From Novipirellula galeiformis (GTDB lineage Bacteria; Planctomycetota; Planctomycetia; Pirellulales; Pirellulaceae): a DNA stretch of 64,000 nt. Where the stretch lies: positions 62,001-126,000 of the forward strand of contig NZ_SJPT01000009.1 in NCBI RefSeq assembly GCF_007860095.1, in the 5' to 3' direction. Shown here piece after piece: positions 38,102 through 45,668 of this stretch. Each line of letters starts with the position of its first letter. Positions within the stretch are counted from its first letter, which is position 1. Made by a program: the position numbers and the translations under genes. The notes beneath the pieces are model-generated. The model ran no database searches, was not told where the DNA came from, and saw only the letters and a program-made list of their open reading frames with translations.

Positions 38102-39076
38102 CTACCCCCCGCTCGCGATCAGGTAAATCTTTATCGCTTCTTCTGCGACCCCACGACCAGCTTCTAGTGCATCACGAATCTTATTCAACGAGGCTGTGAA
38201 TTCATCGATGTCTCGCGGCAAGCCGGAATTATTGCTTGCCTTTGCAACAATCGCGAGGTGGCGAGTTCGATTGATGACGTCCAATGGTACTGTGAAGCTC
38301 CCGTCAGTCTTACCTCGTGCGACGCCCGGATTGTTAAGTGGATCTGCATTGGCACCCCGATGCACATTGAGAATGTCCGATTTGAAAAGAGTGTTTTGTG
38401 TATCGTCCAACAATACTACTTGGCCGTACGCGTAACCACTTCCATTGAGGCCTGCCTTTTTGACACGTACAAAAAGCTCAACCAACCCATCCTGTGATCT
38501 GCGACTTGCCTTTGCGTGCACATATGCCGTCGTTTGTCCGTCATGATCGGTGACGGTATCGGTGGTAAGCGGGAACCTTGCACCACTTGAGCTGTCGCGG
38601 TCACTCGCGCCCTGAAGAGAAGCCAAGAAATCCGTAACAGACTCCTGCGTTGGCTCAGAGCGAACTGTCCCGGAATACGTCTTCACCCCTGTAAACGTCT
38701 GGCCGTCCCCTGATATATACAAACGCCAGCGAGTTCGCCCATCCACTGTATTGAACGAGGATGCTCCAAAGAAGAAAGACGTTGGGTCCTCCTTGTCCTT
38801 GTATATGAAGCCTTGCTCTGTGAATCCGCTGTTGTCGGTCGCACGAAGGCCAGCAGACCGCACGAACTTAAGTTCGGACCAATACGTTTTGTTGGCGTAG
38901 CTATAAATCGCTGCCCCTTTCCTATTTCCCAAAAAGTACGACCCTTGATCGTTAATGTAAACGGCTTTGGGACCTTCTTGCGCGAACGGCGAATCGACGG
39001 TCTGAAATTCATCTTGCGCGAATGTTCGCGATCCTCCCACGGCAAGAAAAGCGATGAGGACGAAGCGTTGTAACAT
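38102..39076 (-). CDS. Cassette C11: secreted hypothetical protein
   Basis: The protein has 324 residues and a signal peptide (LQRFVLIAFLAVGGSRTFAQ). The mature protein is beta-rich (YWSELKFVRSAGLRATDNSG, SGYAYGQVVLLDDTQNTLFK) with a C-terminal helix. No known domain was recognised. ATG 39076 is chosen by the signal peptide; the frame is open to 39202, which runs into attC10. The stop codon is 4 bp from the right half of attC11. Confidence 0.7.
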   Translation of the reverse strand: MLQRFVLIAFLAVGGSRTFAQDEFQTVDSPFAQEGPKAVYINDQGSYFLGNRKGAAIYSYANKTYWSELKFVRSAGLRATDNSGFTEQGFIYKDKEDPTSFFFGASSFNTVDGRTRWRLYISGDGQTFTGVKTYSGTVRSEPTQESVTDFLASLQGASDRDSSSGARFPLTTDTVTDHDGQTTAYVHAKASRRSQDGLVELFVRVKKAGLNGSGYAYGQVVLLDDTQNTLFKSDILNVHRGANADPLNNPGVARGKTDGSFTVPLDVINRTRHLAIVAKASNNSGLPRDIDEFTASLNKIRDALEAGRGVAEEAIKIYLIASGG

Positions 39077-39139
39077 CTGTGGTCTCCCTGAGTCTTGAGG
39101 CAAAATGAAGTCGGAAACGGCGATAACGTGATGGGTATT

Positions 39140-39231
39140 GGCGAACGTCAGCGATATGCGGGCGGCGGCGAGAGACTCAGCTGTTGCGAGGGCGACAACC
39201 ACCGCCGCTCCGCATCATCGCATGGTTCGCC
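39140..39231 (-). other. attC10
   Basis: A 92-bp site with perfectly complementary outer boxes GGCGAAC and GTTCGCC. The stem pairs GCGATATGCGGGCGGCGG with CACCGCCGCTCCGCATCATC. The right box does not complement the start of its own cassette C10 (GCGTAAC side), which suggests a past hybrid or mutated site. Confidence 0.88.
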
Positions 39232-39243
39232 GTCGCTGTGAAT

Positions 39244-39750
39244 TCACCGATCTTCCGAAGTGTAGAATTCAAGGGTGGGCGGAAGGAAGTCAAATCGTTT
39301 CATCATGCCAGTATTCCTGCCGTACGCCGGCGTGAGCAGCAAATGACCCTGTGATGTCCACCCGTATTTGCAAGCGGCTGACCAACTTGAAGCCTCAGGT
39401 CGAGTGTCGACAATTTCGTTGTTTTCTTTCGCGACAGCCGAATGCAACGAGAGAAAGAGAATGTCTCCGTATCTCTTTCCGTCTTGGAAGTGGTAGCTGC
39501 CTGTATATACGGTCTCACGGTCTGGCGCGTTGTAACGTCCTCGTAAAATCTCTCGTTTCGTGAACGAACCATCTGGCGAGAAGTGAAGTCGAGTTTCGCA
39601 CTTCTTCGGGTCGAAGCGGTTGACCCATGTTCCGGTCAAATCAGGCTTTCCATGTCCGCTGAAGAAGTACGCTCCGCCTAGAAACGCGACGATCGGAGCG
39701 ATCACGCTCCACACAACGAGCAGTCGGTTTGTGCTATTGAGCTTTGCCAT
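39244..39750 (-). CDS. Cassette C10: membrane-anchored lipocalin-like protein
   Basis: The protein has 168 residues. One N-terminal transmembrane segment (LLVVWSVIAPIVAFLGGAYF) precedes a lipocalin-type start (DLTGTWVNRFDPKKCETRLH) and short beta strands. Similar GTW folds are common among small planctomycete extracytoplasmic proteins. No catalytic motif was seen. It begins 42 bp inside the cassette. Confidence 0.68.
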   Translation of the reverse strand: MAKLNSTNRLLVVWSVIAPIVAFLGGAYFFSGHGKPDLTGTWVNRFDPKKCETRLHFSPDGSFTKREILRGRYNAPDRETVYTGSYHFQDGKRYGDILFLSLHSAVAKENNEIVDTRPEASSWSAACKYGWTSQGHLLLTPAYGRNTGMMKRFDFLPPTLEFYTSEDR

Positions 39751-39786
39751 TCTAAAAGTCGTGTAGCTACGCTTCTGATTCAGTCG

Positions 39787-39878
39787 GCGTAACGTTACGG
39801 TTCAGCGGGCGGCGGCGAAAGATTCGACCATTGAAATCACGGTGACCACCGCCGCTCCGTTGCAGCCGATGGTTATCC
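39787..39878 (-). other. attC9
   Basis: A 92-bp site from GCGTAAC to GTTATCC. Arms CAGCGGGCGGCGG and CACCGCCGCTCCGTTGCAGC pair. GTTATCC complements the GGATAAC that begins cassette C9. Confidence 0.9.
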
Positions 39879-39884
39879 GCACAG

Positions 39885-40433
39885 CTAGTCCATTGGAGAC
39901 GGATAGCGATGAGCGACCCAGACTCTATTTGAACCTGGATGCACGTACAATGTTACAGAATGCGAATTGATAAGGCTTGTCGTGTCGTACCTTTTCGTCA
40001 ATGCAGGAACTTTTCGGTTTGCCTCACTGAGGTCTGGGAAAGTCGTAGTTTCTTCGGAAGTCAGCAAGGGCTCGCCAAAGCGATCGGACGGGATCATCGG
40101 GAGTATTGCATCGGTCGGAAGTTGGAAGCAGCAGGAAACCTGTCCCCACGAATCATCGTGCTGGTCCAACACAGTGCCATCGGGGAATGAGATCCCGGTG
40201 CCGTTCGCGACGAAGTTGTAGTTCGATTCCGCGTCCGAGTCGGTAAACTGACCAATCGTCTCTACAGATCGGTGTTCGAGGCCAAAAAGTGGCCCCTCGT
40301 CGGACAGTTCGCCTAACGCAGACAGAAACATAAACGCGGTGATCGCTCGTAGGGTGTGCCATCCAACAATGCCAAGCAATGTGACAACCGTTGCCACAAC
40401 GACGACCTTCGTCAAGCGTTTCCGTTTCGTCAT
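39885..40433 (-). CDS. Cassette C9: membrane-anchored hypothetical protein
   Basis: The protein has 182 residues. An N-terminal basic stretch and transmembrane segment (VVVVATVVTLLGIVGWHTL) are followed by a soluble domain with a CC pair (GQVSCCFQLPTDAILPMI) and a C-terminal strand (YVHPGSNRVWVAHRYPSP). No family was recognised. The ATG lies 19 bp into the cassette. Confidence 0.65.
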   Translation of the reverse strand: MTKRKRLTKVVVVATVVTLLGIVGWHTLRAITAFMFLSALGELSDEGPLFGLEHRSVETIGQFTDSDAESNYNFVANGTGISFPDGTVLDQHDDSWGQVSCCFQLPTDAILPMIPSDRFGEPLLTSEETTTFPDLSEANRKVPALTKRYDTTSLINSHSVTLYVHPGSNRVWVAHRYPSPMD

Positions 40434-40446
40434 GTGGATTTAGGTC

Positions 40447-40537
40447 GGATAACGTGGGCGATCAGCCGGTCGCGACGGTTGATTTTCCATTGTCAAAAAT
40501 GACGACTCCGCGACTTGGGTGCATCGCTTGGTTCGCC
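40447..40537 (-). other. attC8
   Basis: A 91-bp site from GGATAAC to GTTCGCC. Shared core elements include GTCGCGACGG and GACTCCGCGACTTGGGTGCATC. GTTCGCC complements the box starting cassette C8. Confidence 0.88.
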
Positions 40538-40566
40538 TCGTGGGCTACGAGCCATGAGCAAACCGA

Positions 40567-41466
40567 TCAACGATCGGTGTTCTGTTCACGCGCCGTCGTC
40601 GAGCGGGAGACCTTCGACATGAGATTGATTTCTCTTCCGGATCGTGTCGCGAGTGCGTGGTAGTCCTCTGGCTTCGTCTTAAGCGTGTTCAAAAAATAGG
40701 CAAAGCTGTCGACGTTGACGAAGTAAGCGCCTCCTTTATAAGGCCCGCCAAAGGATAACGCATCGTTTTCCACTGACGGATGATAAACATGCCGCGACGT
40801 TGCTGGTCCCGCAGCGATCCAGGGGCCTAACGCGGTGTCCACCTGGCCCAATGCCAGTGTTGAGTCGGTGCCGTCAGTGATGTCTTTGATCGTGATCCCG
40901 GCCGCATTTGTAAATGCACCATTGTCCTTCCCGAGAGCGCCCCGGACAAAAGCAAAGTGCGCTAACGCGTACCCGTCCTCACTGCGGATTGGCTTGATGC
41001 CAGGGGCCAAGAATGCCGGGACGACTGACCGGGCCGCCTCCAGGTTGGCCGGATCATCCCATGCCTTCGATCGATCAATTGAGTCGTAAAGCGTCTTGGC
41101 AGCACGTGCGATCTCGTCGTCGAAAAACCGATTTCCCAGTTCACCGCCGCTCGAAAAATCCCGCGCGTCCAGGTACGGGAGCAACAAGACGAATCCGCTG
41201 AGGCGTTTTTCTGGGGGCAATTCTTCGTTTGGGATCACAGCAGGCGGGAGTGAACCCTTTTCATCGTGGTACTTGTGCATCGCACGCACGAGTCCCCGCA
41301 AATGGTTGCGAGTGATCTCGCCCATTTCTTCCTCATCAAGTTGGGCCCATTCCGCCGGTAGCGATTCCGTTTCCACTGCTGTATCGCCTATTAGCTGACC
41401 GAAAGCTGATGTATGCATTGCAATGAGCAACGCAGCTACTGGGAGAAACGTGAGTCGAGGCATCAT
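40567..41466 (-). CDS. Cassette C8: secreted DUF1559-like protein
   Basis: The protein has 299 residues and a signal peptide (LTFLPVAALLIAMHTSAFGQ) instead of a pilin leader. It carries DUF1559 landmarks: GLVRAMHKYHDEKGSLPPAV (compare AMHNYHDTFQSLPPG at 19734) and a DITDGTDSTLALGQV block. The terminal H-x9-DG motif is absent. A planctomycete-specific protein family carried as a cassette is unusual and suggests capture of a host gene. The role is unknown. Confidence 0.75.
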   Translation of the reverse strand: MMPRLTFLPVAALLIAMHTSAFGQLIGDTAVETESLPAEWAQLDEEEMGEITRNHLRGLVRAMHKYHDEKGSLPPAVIPNEELPPEKRLSGFVLLLPYLDARDFSSGGELGNRFFDDEIARAAKTLYDSIDRSKAWDDPANLEAARSVVPAFLAPGIKPIRSEDGYALAHFAFVRGALGKDNGAFTNAAGITIKDITDGTDSTLALGQVDTALGPWIAAGPATSRHVYHPSVENDALSFGGPYKGGAYFVNVDSFAYFLNTLKTKPEDYHALATRSGREINLMSKVSRSTTAREQNTDR

Positions 41467-41481
41467 AGTGTTCCTTGTGTA

Positions 41482-41571
41482 GGCGAACGTTAACGATCAC
41501 GTGGTCGCCGCGAACGATCAACCACTCCAACAAACTCAACTCGGCGACTCACGTGCATCGTCTGGTTCGCC
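41482..41571 (-). other. attC7
   Basis: A 90-bp site with complementary outer boxes GGCGAAC and GTTCGCC. Its interior (GATCACGTGGTCGCCGCGAA) is nearly identical to attC4. The box complements the start of cassette C7. Confidence 0.9.
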
Positions 41572-41940
41572 GCTTCCGAATAGTCTCTTCCAAAATGGCT
41601 TCTTCGAAACCGACTGCGATTTCATTGCATCTGGATATCGTTCCCCATCGTCTCCTTGGACATTAGCACCAAGCAGGTCGGCAATTGCAACCATCTTGTC
41701 GACCAGAGCGTCGTTGGGATGTTTTGAAGTGATCTCACCGGAATAGTATCCGAGCACTCCAGGCTCGCCGTTCCAAGCGGCAAATACGTACTCACCATCC
41801 GTCATTACGCAGCGAGTTTCGGTGTCGAGTTCCAGTTCGGGATCATTGTCGATCAAATGTCGCCACTCCGCCTCGGTTATTTCGGGACCGTGCCCGTCGC
41901 ACCAATTTTCTTTTCGGGTGATGTGTAGGTCGTAACCCAT
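41536..41940 (-). CDS. Cassette C7: hypothetical protein of the MGYDLHITRK type
   Basis: The protein has 134 residues. It starts MGYDLHITRKENWCDGHGPE, a pattern I associate with a family of small bacterial proteins of unknown function. A middle block (FAAWNGEPGVLGYYSGEITS) may bind a ligand. The last residues, DDARESPS, are encoded by attC7 itself. It is soluble and its function is unknown. Confidence 0.72.
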   Translation of the reverse strand: MGYDLHITRKENWCDGHGPEITEAEWRHLIDNDPELELDTETRCVMTDGEYVFAAWNGEPGVLGYYSGEITSKHPNDALVDKMVAIADLLGANVQGDDGERYPDAMKSQSVSKKPFWKRLFGSGEPDDARESPS

Positions 41941-41965
41941 AGGTCAACATCCAAGCATCTCAGTC

Positions 41966-42058
41966 GGCGAACGTTAGAAATCACGGGGAACGGGCGGACG
42001 ACTTGCAAGCAAACCAAAAAACGGACCACCCGTTCTCCAGTGCATTTCATGGTTCCCC
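41966..42058 (-). other. attC6
   Basis: A 93-bp site from GGCGAAC to GTTCCCC. GTTCCCC complements the GGGGAAC beginning cassette C6. Arms AATCACGGGGAACGGG and CCGTTCTCCAGTGCATTTC pair. Confidence 0.88.
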
Positions 42059-42080
42059 GAATCTTGGTCAACCAGAAATT

Positions 42081-42491
42081 TTACCAGTTGTGCCATCCCT
42101 GATTGTAGCAAATTGTTTTGTCGCGAATCCTACACGTCGTGCCAGTGTTGTCGATAACGATGTCGCCATGAATCCAGACGCCTGAGAAACCCGAGTCACG
42201 CCATGCGTCAGCGTGCTGAGTGTCCATGGCGAACAGAATGCGGTCATCACGATAAGTCTTACGGAACCGAAGCCGGACCTCTGTGTTTTCGTCAACTGGG
42301 CTCGTTGAAACAGTTGTCCCAACGACATTGAACTGGTGTGTACGATCATCGCGAACGCAAACCTTGACCGATGCCACACAATCCACGCCAATTTCGCTGG
42401 CAATGTCAGTCAAAACCGGAATCGCGATCTGAGTGACCACCGCCGTCAGCAATTCTTGCGGTGGGTCAAACTCATCGCGTTGCGTTGCCAT
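42081..42491 (-). CDS. Cassette C6: hypothetical soluble protein
   Basis: The protein has 136 residues. An amphipathic N-terminal helix (LLTAVVTQIAIPVLTDIA) is followed by beta strands (VDCVASVKVCVRDDRTHQFN, VRLRFRKTYRDDRILFAMDT). No known motif or signal peptide is seen. The ATG is 20 bp inside the cassette. Confidence 0.65.
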   Translation of the reverse strand: MATQRDEFDPPQELLTAVVTQIAIPVLTDIASEIGVDCVASVKVCVRDDRTHQFNVVGTTVSTSPVDENTEVRLRFRKTYRDDRILFAMDTQHADAWRDSGFSGVWIHGDIVIDNTGTTCRIRDKTICYNQGWHNW

Positions 42492-42505
42492 TCAGTACTT
42501 CGGTA

Positions 42506-42595
42506 GGGGAACGGTAGACATCACGGGGGACGGACGAAAGATCTTCCACTTCAAAAACCGCGCAAGCCGTCCTCCCGTGCATGTCATGGTTCCAC
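42506..42595 (-). other. attC5
   Basis: A 90-bp site from GGGGAAC to GTTCCAC. The interior is nearly identical to attC1 (AGACATCACGGGGGACGGAC, CCGTGCATGTCATGG). GTTCCAC complements the start of cassette C5. Confidence 0.9.
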
Positions 42596-42654
42596 CCATT
42601 TGTGGACGGCAGTCCCAGCAGCTTTACGACGACGGCCGTTGGTTAACGAGTATA

Positions 42655-43017
42655 TCACGTTGAGCTCCCAGGCAAACCGGAAATCGAACGGGCGCGATCA
42701 CGCTTGAGCGCAGGCGTAAGGAACTGAAGTGCCCACGAACGCAGAGTCCGTTCATCGTGGAAGTGCAGGTCTTCGACGAACTTGACGTGGAAAAGTGATC
42801 GCATGTCAGGATAGCCGCAAGTTAGGACTCGGTCGGCCATTTCAAAAAACTCGAGCACCCGTGCTTGATCGTGGTGGTCAATTGCTGTTTGGGTGTGCTT
42901 TCGAAACGCGACGAATGCAAAGTGTAAACGAGTCTTTGCGGACTCGCCTTCGAAGTCGAGCGAAAGCTCTGGAAACTGCTCAAGGGACCATTCAAGGAAT
43001 GAAGTGCGAAACGTCAT
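42655..43017 (-). CDS. Cassette C5: small hypothetical protein
   Basis: The protein has 120 residues, helical and soluble (AFRKHTQTAIDHHDQARVLE, FHVKFVEDLHFHDERTLRSW). The pattern is reminiscent of DUF7674-type small proteins, but I cannot confirm it. The ATG is 24 bp inside the cassette. Confidence 0.65.
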   Translation of the reverse strand: MTFRTSFLEWSLEQFPELSLDFEGESAKTRLHFAFVAFRKHTQTAIDHHDQARVLEFFEMADRVLTCGYPDMRSLFHVKFVEDLHFHDERTLRSWALQFLTPALKRDRARSISGLPGSST

Positions 43018-43035
43018 CGTGCATCACGCTTCGTG

Positions 43036-43125
43036 GTGGAACGTTTGGGATCACGTGGTCGCCGCGAACGATCAACCACTTCAATAAACTCAACTCGGCG
43101 ACTCACGTGCATCCCTTGGTTCTGC
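43036..43125 (-). other. attC4
   Basis: A 90-bp site from GTGGAAC to GTTCTGC. GTTCTGC complements the GCAGAAC that begins cassette C4. The interior is shared with attC7. Confidence 0.9.
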
Positions 43126-43545
43126 CTTTTCCTCGACAGCCTCGTAGGCCACAAGCACGCGATCGCCAATTTCAGGCACAGCTTTTTCGATGCATCGCAC
43201 GAAATCGCCGACGTCAAACTTGGCTCGTTGAGGAGCGTCAATGTCGGTAATCTCGTAAACATCCCCAGGGTACCAAACCGAACCAGCGGTGTAGTACTCT
43301 CCGGCACTCGTTCGAGAAGGAATCAGTATATTTACGGCCGTAATGAATCCCTCAACCCAGTGATCAACCCCAAGTTCGTATTCACCAATCGAGAACCCAT
43401 CAGGCCAGTCGCGGAAACCTGGTTGCATACGCAGTCTAACGATAGCGTCTTCCGCATCGTCATTCGTCGCGTACACTCCGATGAATTTGGCGTGCTCGCG
43501 ACCGCAAATTTCATGCTCGTGCTGAAGTACGAATACTTTGGTCAT
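43090..43545 (-). CDS. Cassette C4: DUF7336-like protein
   Basis: The protein has 151 residues. The start MTKVFVLQHEHEICGREHAK and the middle GVYATNDDAEDAIVRLRMQP resemble the widespread DUF7336 small proteins (VxVLQH start, DGFSI, and ELxxDHWxEGF, here YELGVDHWVEGF). The C-terminal residues RDARESPS come from attC4 sequence. ATG 43545 is chosen by the conserved start. The function is unknown. Confidence 0.75.
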   Translation of the reverse strand: MTKVFVLQHEHEICGREHAKFIGVYATNDDAEDAIVRLRMQPGFRDWPDGFSIGEYELGVDHWVEGFITAVNILIPSRTSAGEYYTAGSVWYPGDVYEITDIDAPQRAKFDVGDFVRCIEKAVPEIGDRVLVAYEAVEEKAEPRDARESPS

Positions 43546-43550
43546 GATTG

Positions 43551-43642
43551 GCAGAACGGCGGCGATCACCGGGCCGCCGGAGACACGCTCTCCACTAGCA
43601 AACCGCGCGACCGGCGGCTCCGTGTGAATCGCATTGTTATCC
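43551..43642 (-). other. attC3
   Basis: A 92-bp site from GCAGAAC to GTTATCC. The arms GGCGATCACCGGGCCGCCGG and CCGGCGGCTCCGTGTGAATC pair. GTTATCC complements the start of cassette C3. Confidence 0.9.
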
Positions 43643-43650
43643 GCAAACGA

Positions 43651-44523
43651 TTACGGCTCAAGTCGACCAACCGATTCCAAGTTCACACTCGAATAAACGT
43701 CCCCGGCCACATTGACCACATACGCGCCATTGCCGGCGAAGTAGTGCGTATAATCTGTCGTGAACGAAAAACAATCAACGATATCGCCAGACGTTGGCTG
43801 AATCGTAAGCAAGCTCTGTGCACCGCCTGTTTCGAATGGCCATGTAATTGCGAGAAAGAGCTTTCGTTCTTCATCGTACGCCAACCGCAACGCATGGACT
43901 CCCTTAGAGTGATGAGCTTCCCAAACAGGTGTTCCATTCGCGTGGTAACAGGAGATTGGCGCACCACTTTCAGAAACACAAACAAACTCGGGAGCGAATG
44001 CTACATCAAGTACTGCGAATGATTTGCGATCAACATCACAAATTGGATCGAGTTTACTGGTCGCAAATTGCAAGGGTCGTTCCATGCGATCATGGACGGA
44101 CAAATCATCGTGCGGGCTTTCGTAGAGTTTTTTGAGGCCGACTAGGTGTTTGCGAAACCAGCCAAAGCGACTCAGCTGGCCGGTATTCACATCGAACGCT
44201 GAGACGAGGCCTCGATGGTGTGAACAATACACGGTTTGGGAATCGAGAGAAAAACGAACCGACTGAAGCTCGTCCAGAGCTTCGCGTTCCCAGGCCTTCG
44301 TCCCGTCTGAACGATGCAGCGTTAAACGACCAGTCCCGTATTCTCCGGCCGCAATCATCTTGCCATCTGGTGCCAAAGCAAGCCGTGACCCACCGAAATC
44401 AGTTTCCACAGAAAACGTAGCGATCTTCTGTAAAGTCTCCAGCTCGTAGATGCGCACGACATTGTCACCGTCAAGCGTCGCGACGAGGTTTCGAGAAGAG
44501 ATGACGTCGCGTGAAAAAGCCAT
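43651..44523 (-). CDS. Cassette C3: beta-propeller (WD40/YVTN-like) protein
   Basis: The protein has 290 residues with no signal peptide. Repeated four-strand blades are visible (NLVATLDGDNVVRIYELETL, RLALAPDGKMIAAGEYGTGR, SVRFSLDSQTVYCSHHRGLV). It is probably a binding or scaffold protein. ATG 44523 lies 16 bp inside the cassette. The frame is open to 44691, but that extension is attC2 sequence. Confidence 0.75.
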   Translation of the reverse strand: MAFSRDVISSRNLVATLDGDNVVRIYELETLQKIATFSVETDFGGSRLALAPDGKMIAAGEYGTGRLTLHRSDGTKAWEREALDELQSVRFSLDSQTVYCSHHRGLVSAFDVNTGQLSRFGWFRKHLVGLKKLYESPHDDLSVHDRMERPLQFATSKLDPICDVDRKSFAVLDVAFAPEFVCVSESGAPISCYHANGTPVWEAHHSKGVHALRLAYDEERKLFLAITWPFETGGAQSLLTIQPTSGDIVDCFSFTTDYTHYFAGNGAYVVNVAGDVYSSVNLESVGRLEP

Positions 44524-44532
44524 TCTTGATTC

Positions 44533-44623
44533 GGATAACGGCAGGGTTGACCGGGGCCGAGCGGATGAGCAACCACTGCCCAAAAACGTTTTCGAGGCCT
44601 CCGCGTCCAACCCATGGTTCCAC
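44533..44623 (-). other. attC2
   Basis: A 91-bp site from GGATAAC to GTTCCAC. The arms GCAGGGTTGACCGGGGCCGA and GGCCTCCGCGTCCAACCCAT pair. GTTCCAC complements the GTGGAAC that begins cassette C2. Confidence 0.9.
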
Positions 44624-44651
44624 CTTCTTTGCAGCGGAACGGGGCATTGTA

Positions 44652-45098
44652 TCAGGTGTCGCAATTGTGGGTTCTCGGCGGCCAGGGCCATTCTTCGTGG
44701 TCGCTGTTACGATTACCACCGACACTCTTCAGCCATTCGCGGAAGGCTGGGCGTGCATGACAAACAGCCCAATCCAACGGAGTTCCGCCACTCGAATCGA
44801 CACTGTTGATATCAGCACCGTGCTTGTGTAGTAATCGCGCGGCATCGAATTGGTCGCAGACGCAAGCGAAGCTGAACGCGGTCTCGCCGCCTTCGTTCTT
44901 CCAGAGCACATTGGCATCGGAGTCGAGAAGGACGTGCATCGCATTAAGACTTCCCAGGTTTGCGGCTAAGGTCAGCCAAGCGCCAAGATCTTCGTGACCG
45001 ATGAGATTGGATGACTCAATCGTTTGGCGCAGTGCGTTCGCATCGTCCAATTCGATTGCTTGGGAGATGTCAGATTCGATGTCGTCTGGGATGGTCAT
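44652..45098 (-). CDS. Cassette C2: ankyrin repeat protein
   Basis: The protein has 148 residues with about three ankyrin repeats (LGAWLTLAANLGSLNAMHVL, ETAFSFACVCDQFDAARLLH, GGTPLDWAVCHARPAFREWL). It is a cytoplasmic protein-binding module, and the partner is unknown. The ATG is 14 bp inside the cassette. Confidence 0.82.
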   Translation of the reverse strand: MTIPDDIESDISQAIELDDANALRQTIESSNLIGHEDLGAWLTLAANLGSLNAMHVLLDSDANVLWKNEGGETAFSFACVCDQFDAARLLHKHGADINSVDSSGGTPLDWAVCHARPAFREWLKSVGGNRNSDHEEWPWPPRTHNCDT

Positions 45099-45105
45099 TT
45101 TAATG

Positions 45106-45195
45106 GTGGAACGCTAGACATCACGGGGGACGGACAAATGACTTTCCACTTCGAAAACCGCGCAAGCCGTTCTCCCGTGCATGTCATGGTTCTGT
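45106..45195 (-). other. attC1
   Basis: A 90-bp site from GTGGAAC (45106) to GTTCTGT (45189). GTTCTGT complements ACAGAAC at 45670, the start of the first cassette. The stop codon of the C1 gene lies just inside the site. Confidence 0.92.
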
Positions 45196-45660
45196 TGCTT
45201 CGTCTGCCGTTCCAGAATGGCCAGCACCATCGTCCGTCACGCCGGAACGAAGCGTAATCATCGAGTATATTCCGATCAACACGACGGTGACGATCAACGG
45301 TGGGATCCAACCGGTCACCAGGAGTGCAGCATTCATTCCAACGCCATCATACATGTAGTCACCACGCTCGTGCGCAAGTTCACGCATAGCAGGCAAATTT
45401 AATCGCAATCGGAAAACAAGCGTCGCGTACCATGAGATCACGGTAGCGAGAAAGAGACGTAGCGGCCAGTTTCGCGTTGCGTTCTGCTTTGGAGGAGTAA
45501 GCACAAACGCTGCAGGAATTATAGTCCACGAAGCCGTCATGCCCCATTCGCCAATGAAACCTCGAGCTTGCGTAGGCAGCAACGGTGACACGACCACCAT
45601 CACGAAATCGAAACAGATGGCAGCGAAGATGCATCCAAAGATGAGAATTATTTTACGCAT
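45184..45660 (-). CDS. Cassette C1: four-helix membrane protein, first in the array
   Basis: The protein has 158 residues and four hydrophobic segments (IILIFGCIFAAICFDFVMVV, WTIIPAAFVLTPP, LRLFLATVISWYATLVF, LLVTGWIPPLIVTVVLIGIY). It has no recognised family. It is the cassette nearest to intI and therefore the one most likely to be expressed and most recently inserted, as known for integrons. The ATG is 15 bp from the attI junction. Confidence 0.7.
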   Translation of the reverse strand: MRKIILIFGCIFAAICFDFVMVVVSPLLPTQARGFIGEWGMTASWTIIPAAFVLTPPKQNATRNWPLRLFLATVISWYATLVFRLRLNLPAMRELAHERGDYMYDGVGMNAALLVTGWIPPLIVTVVLIGIYSMITLRSGVTDDGAGHSGTADEATEP

Positions 45661-45668
45661 CTACTGTC

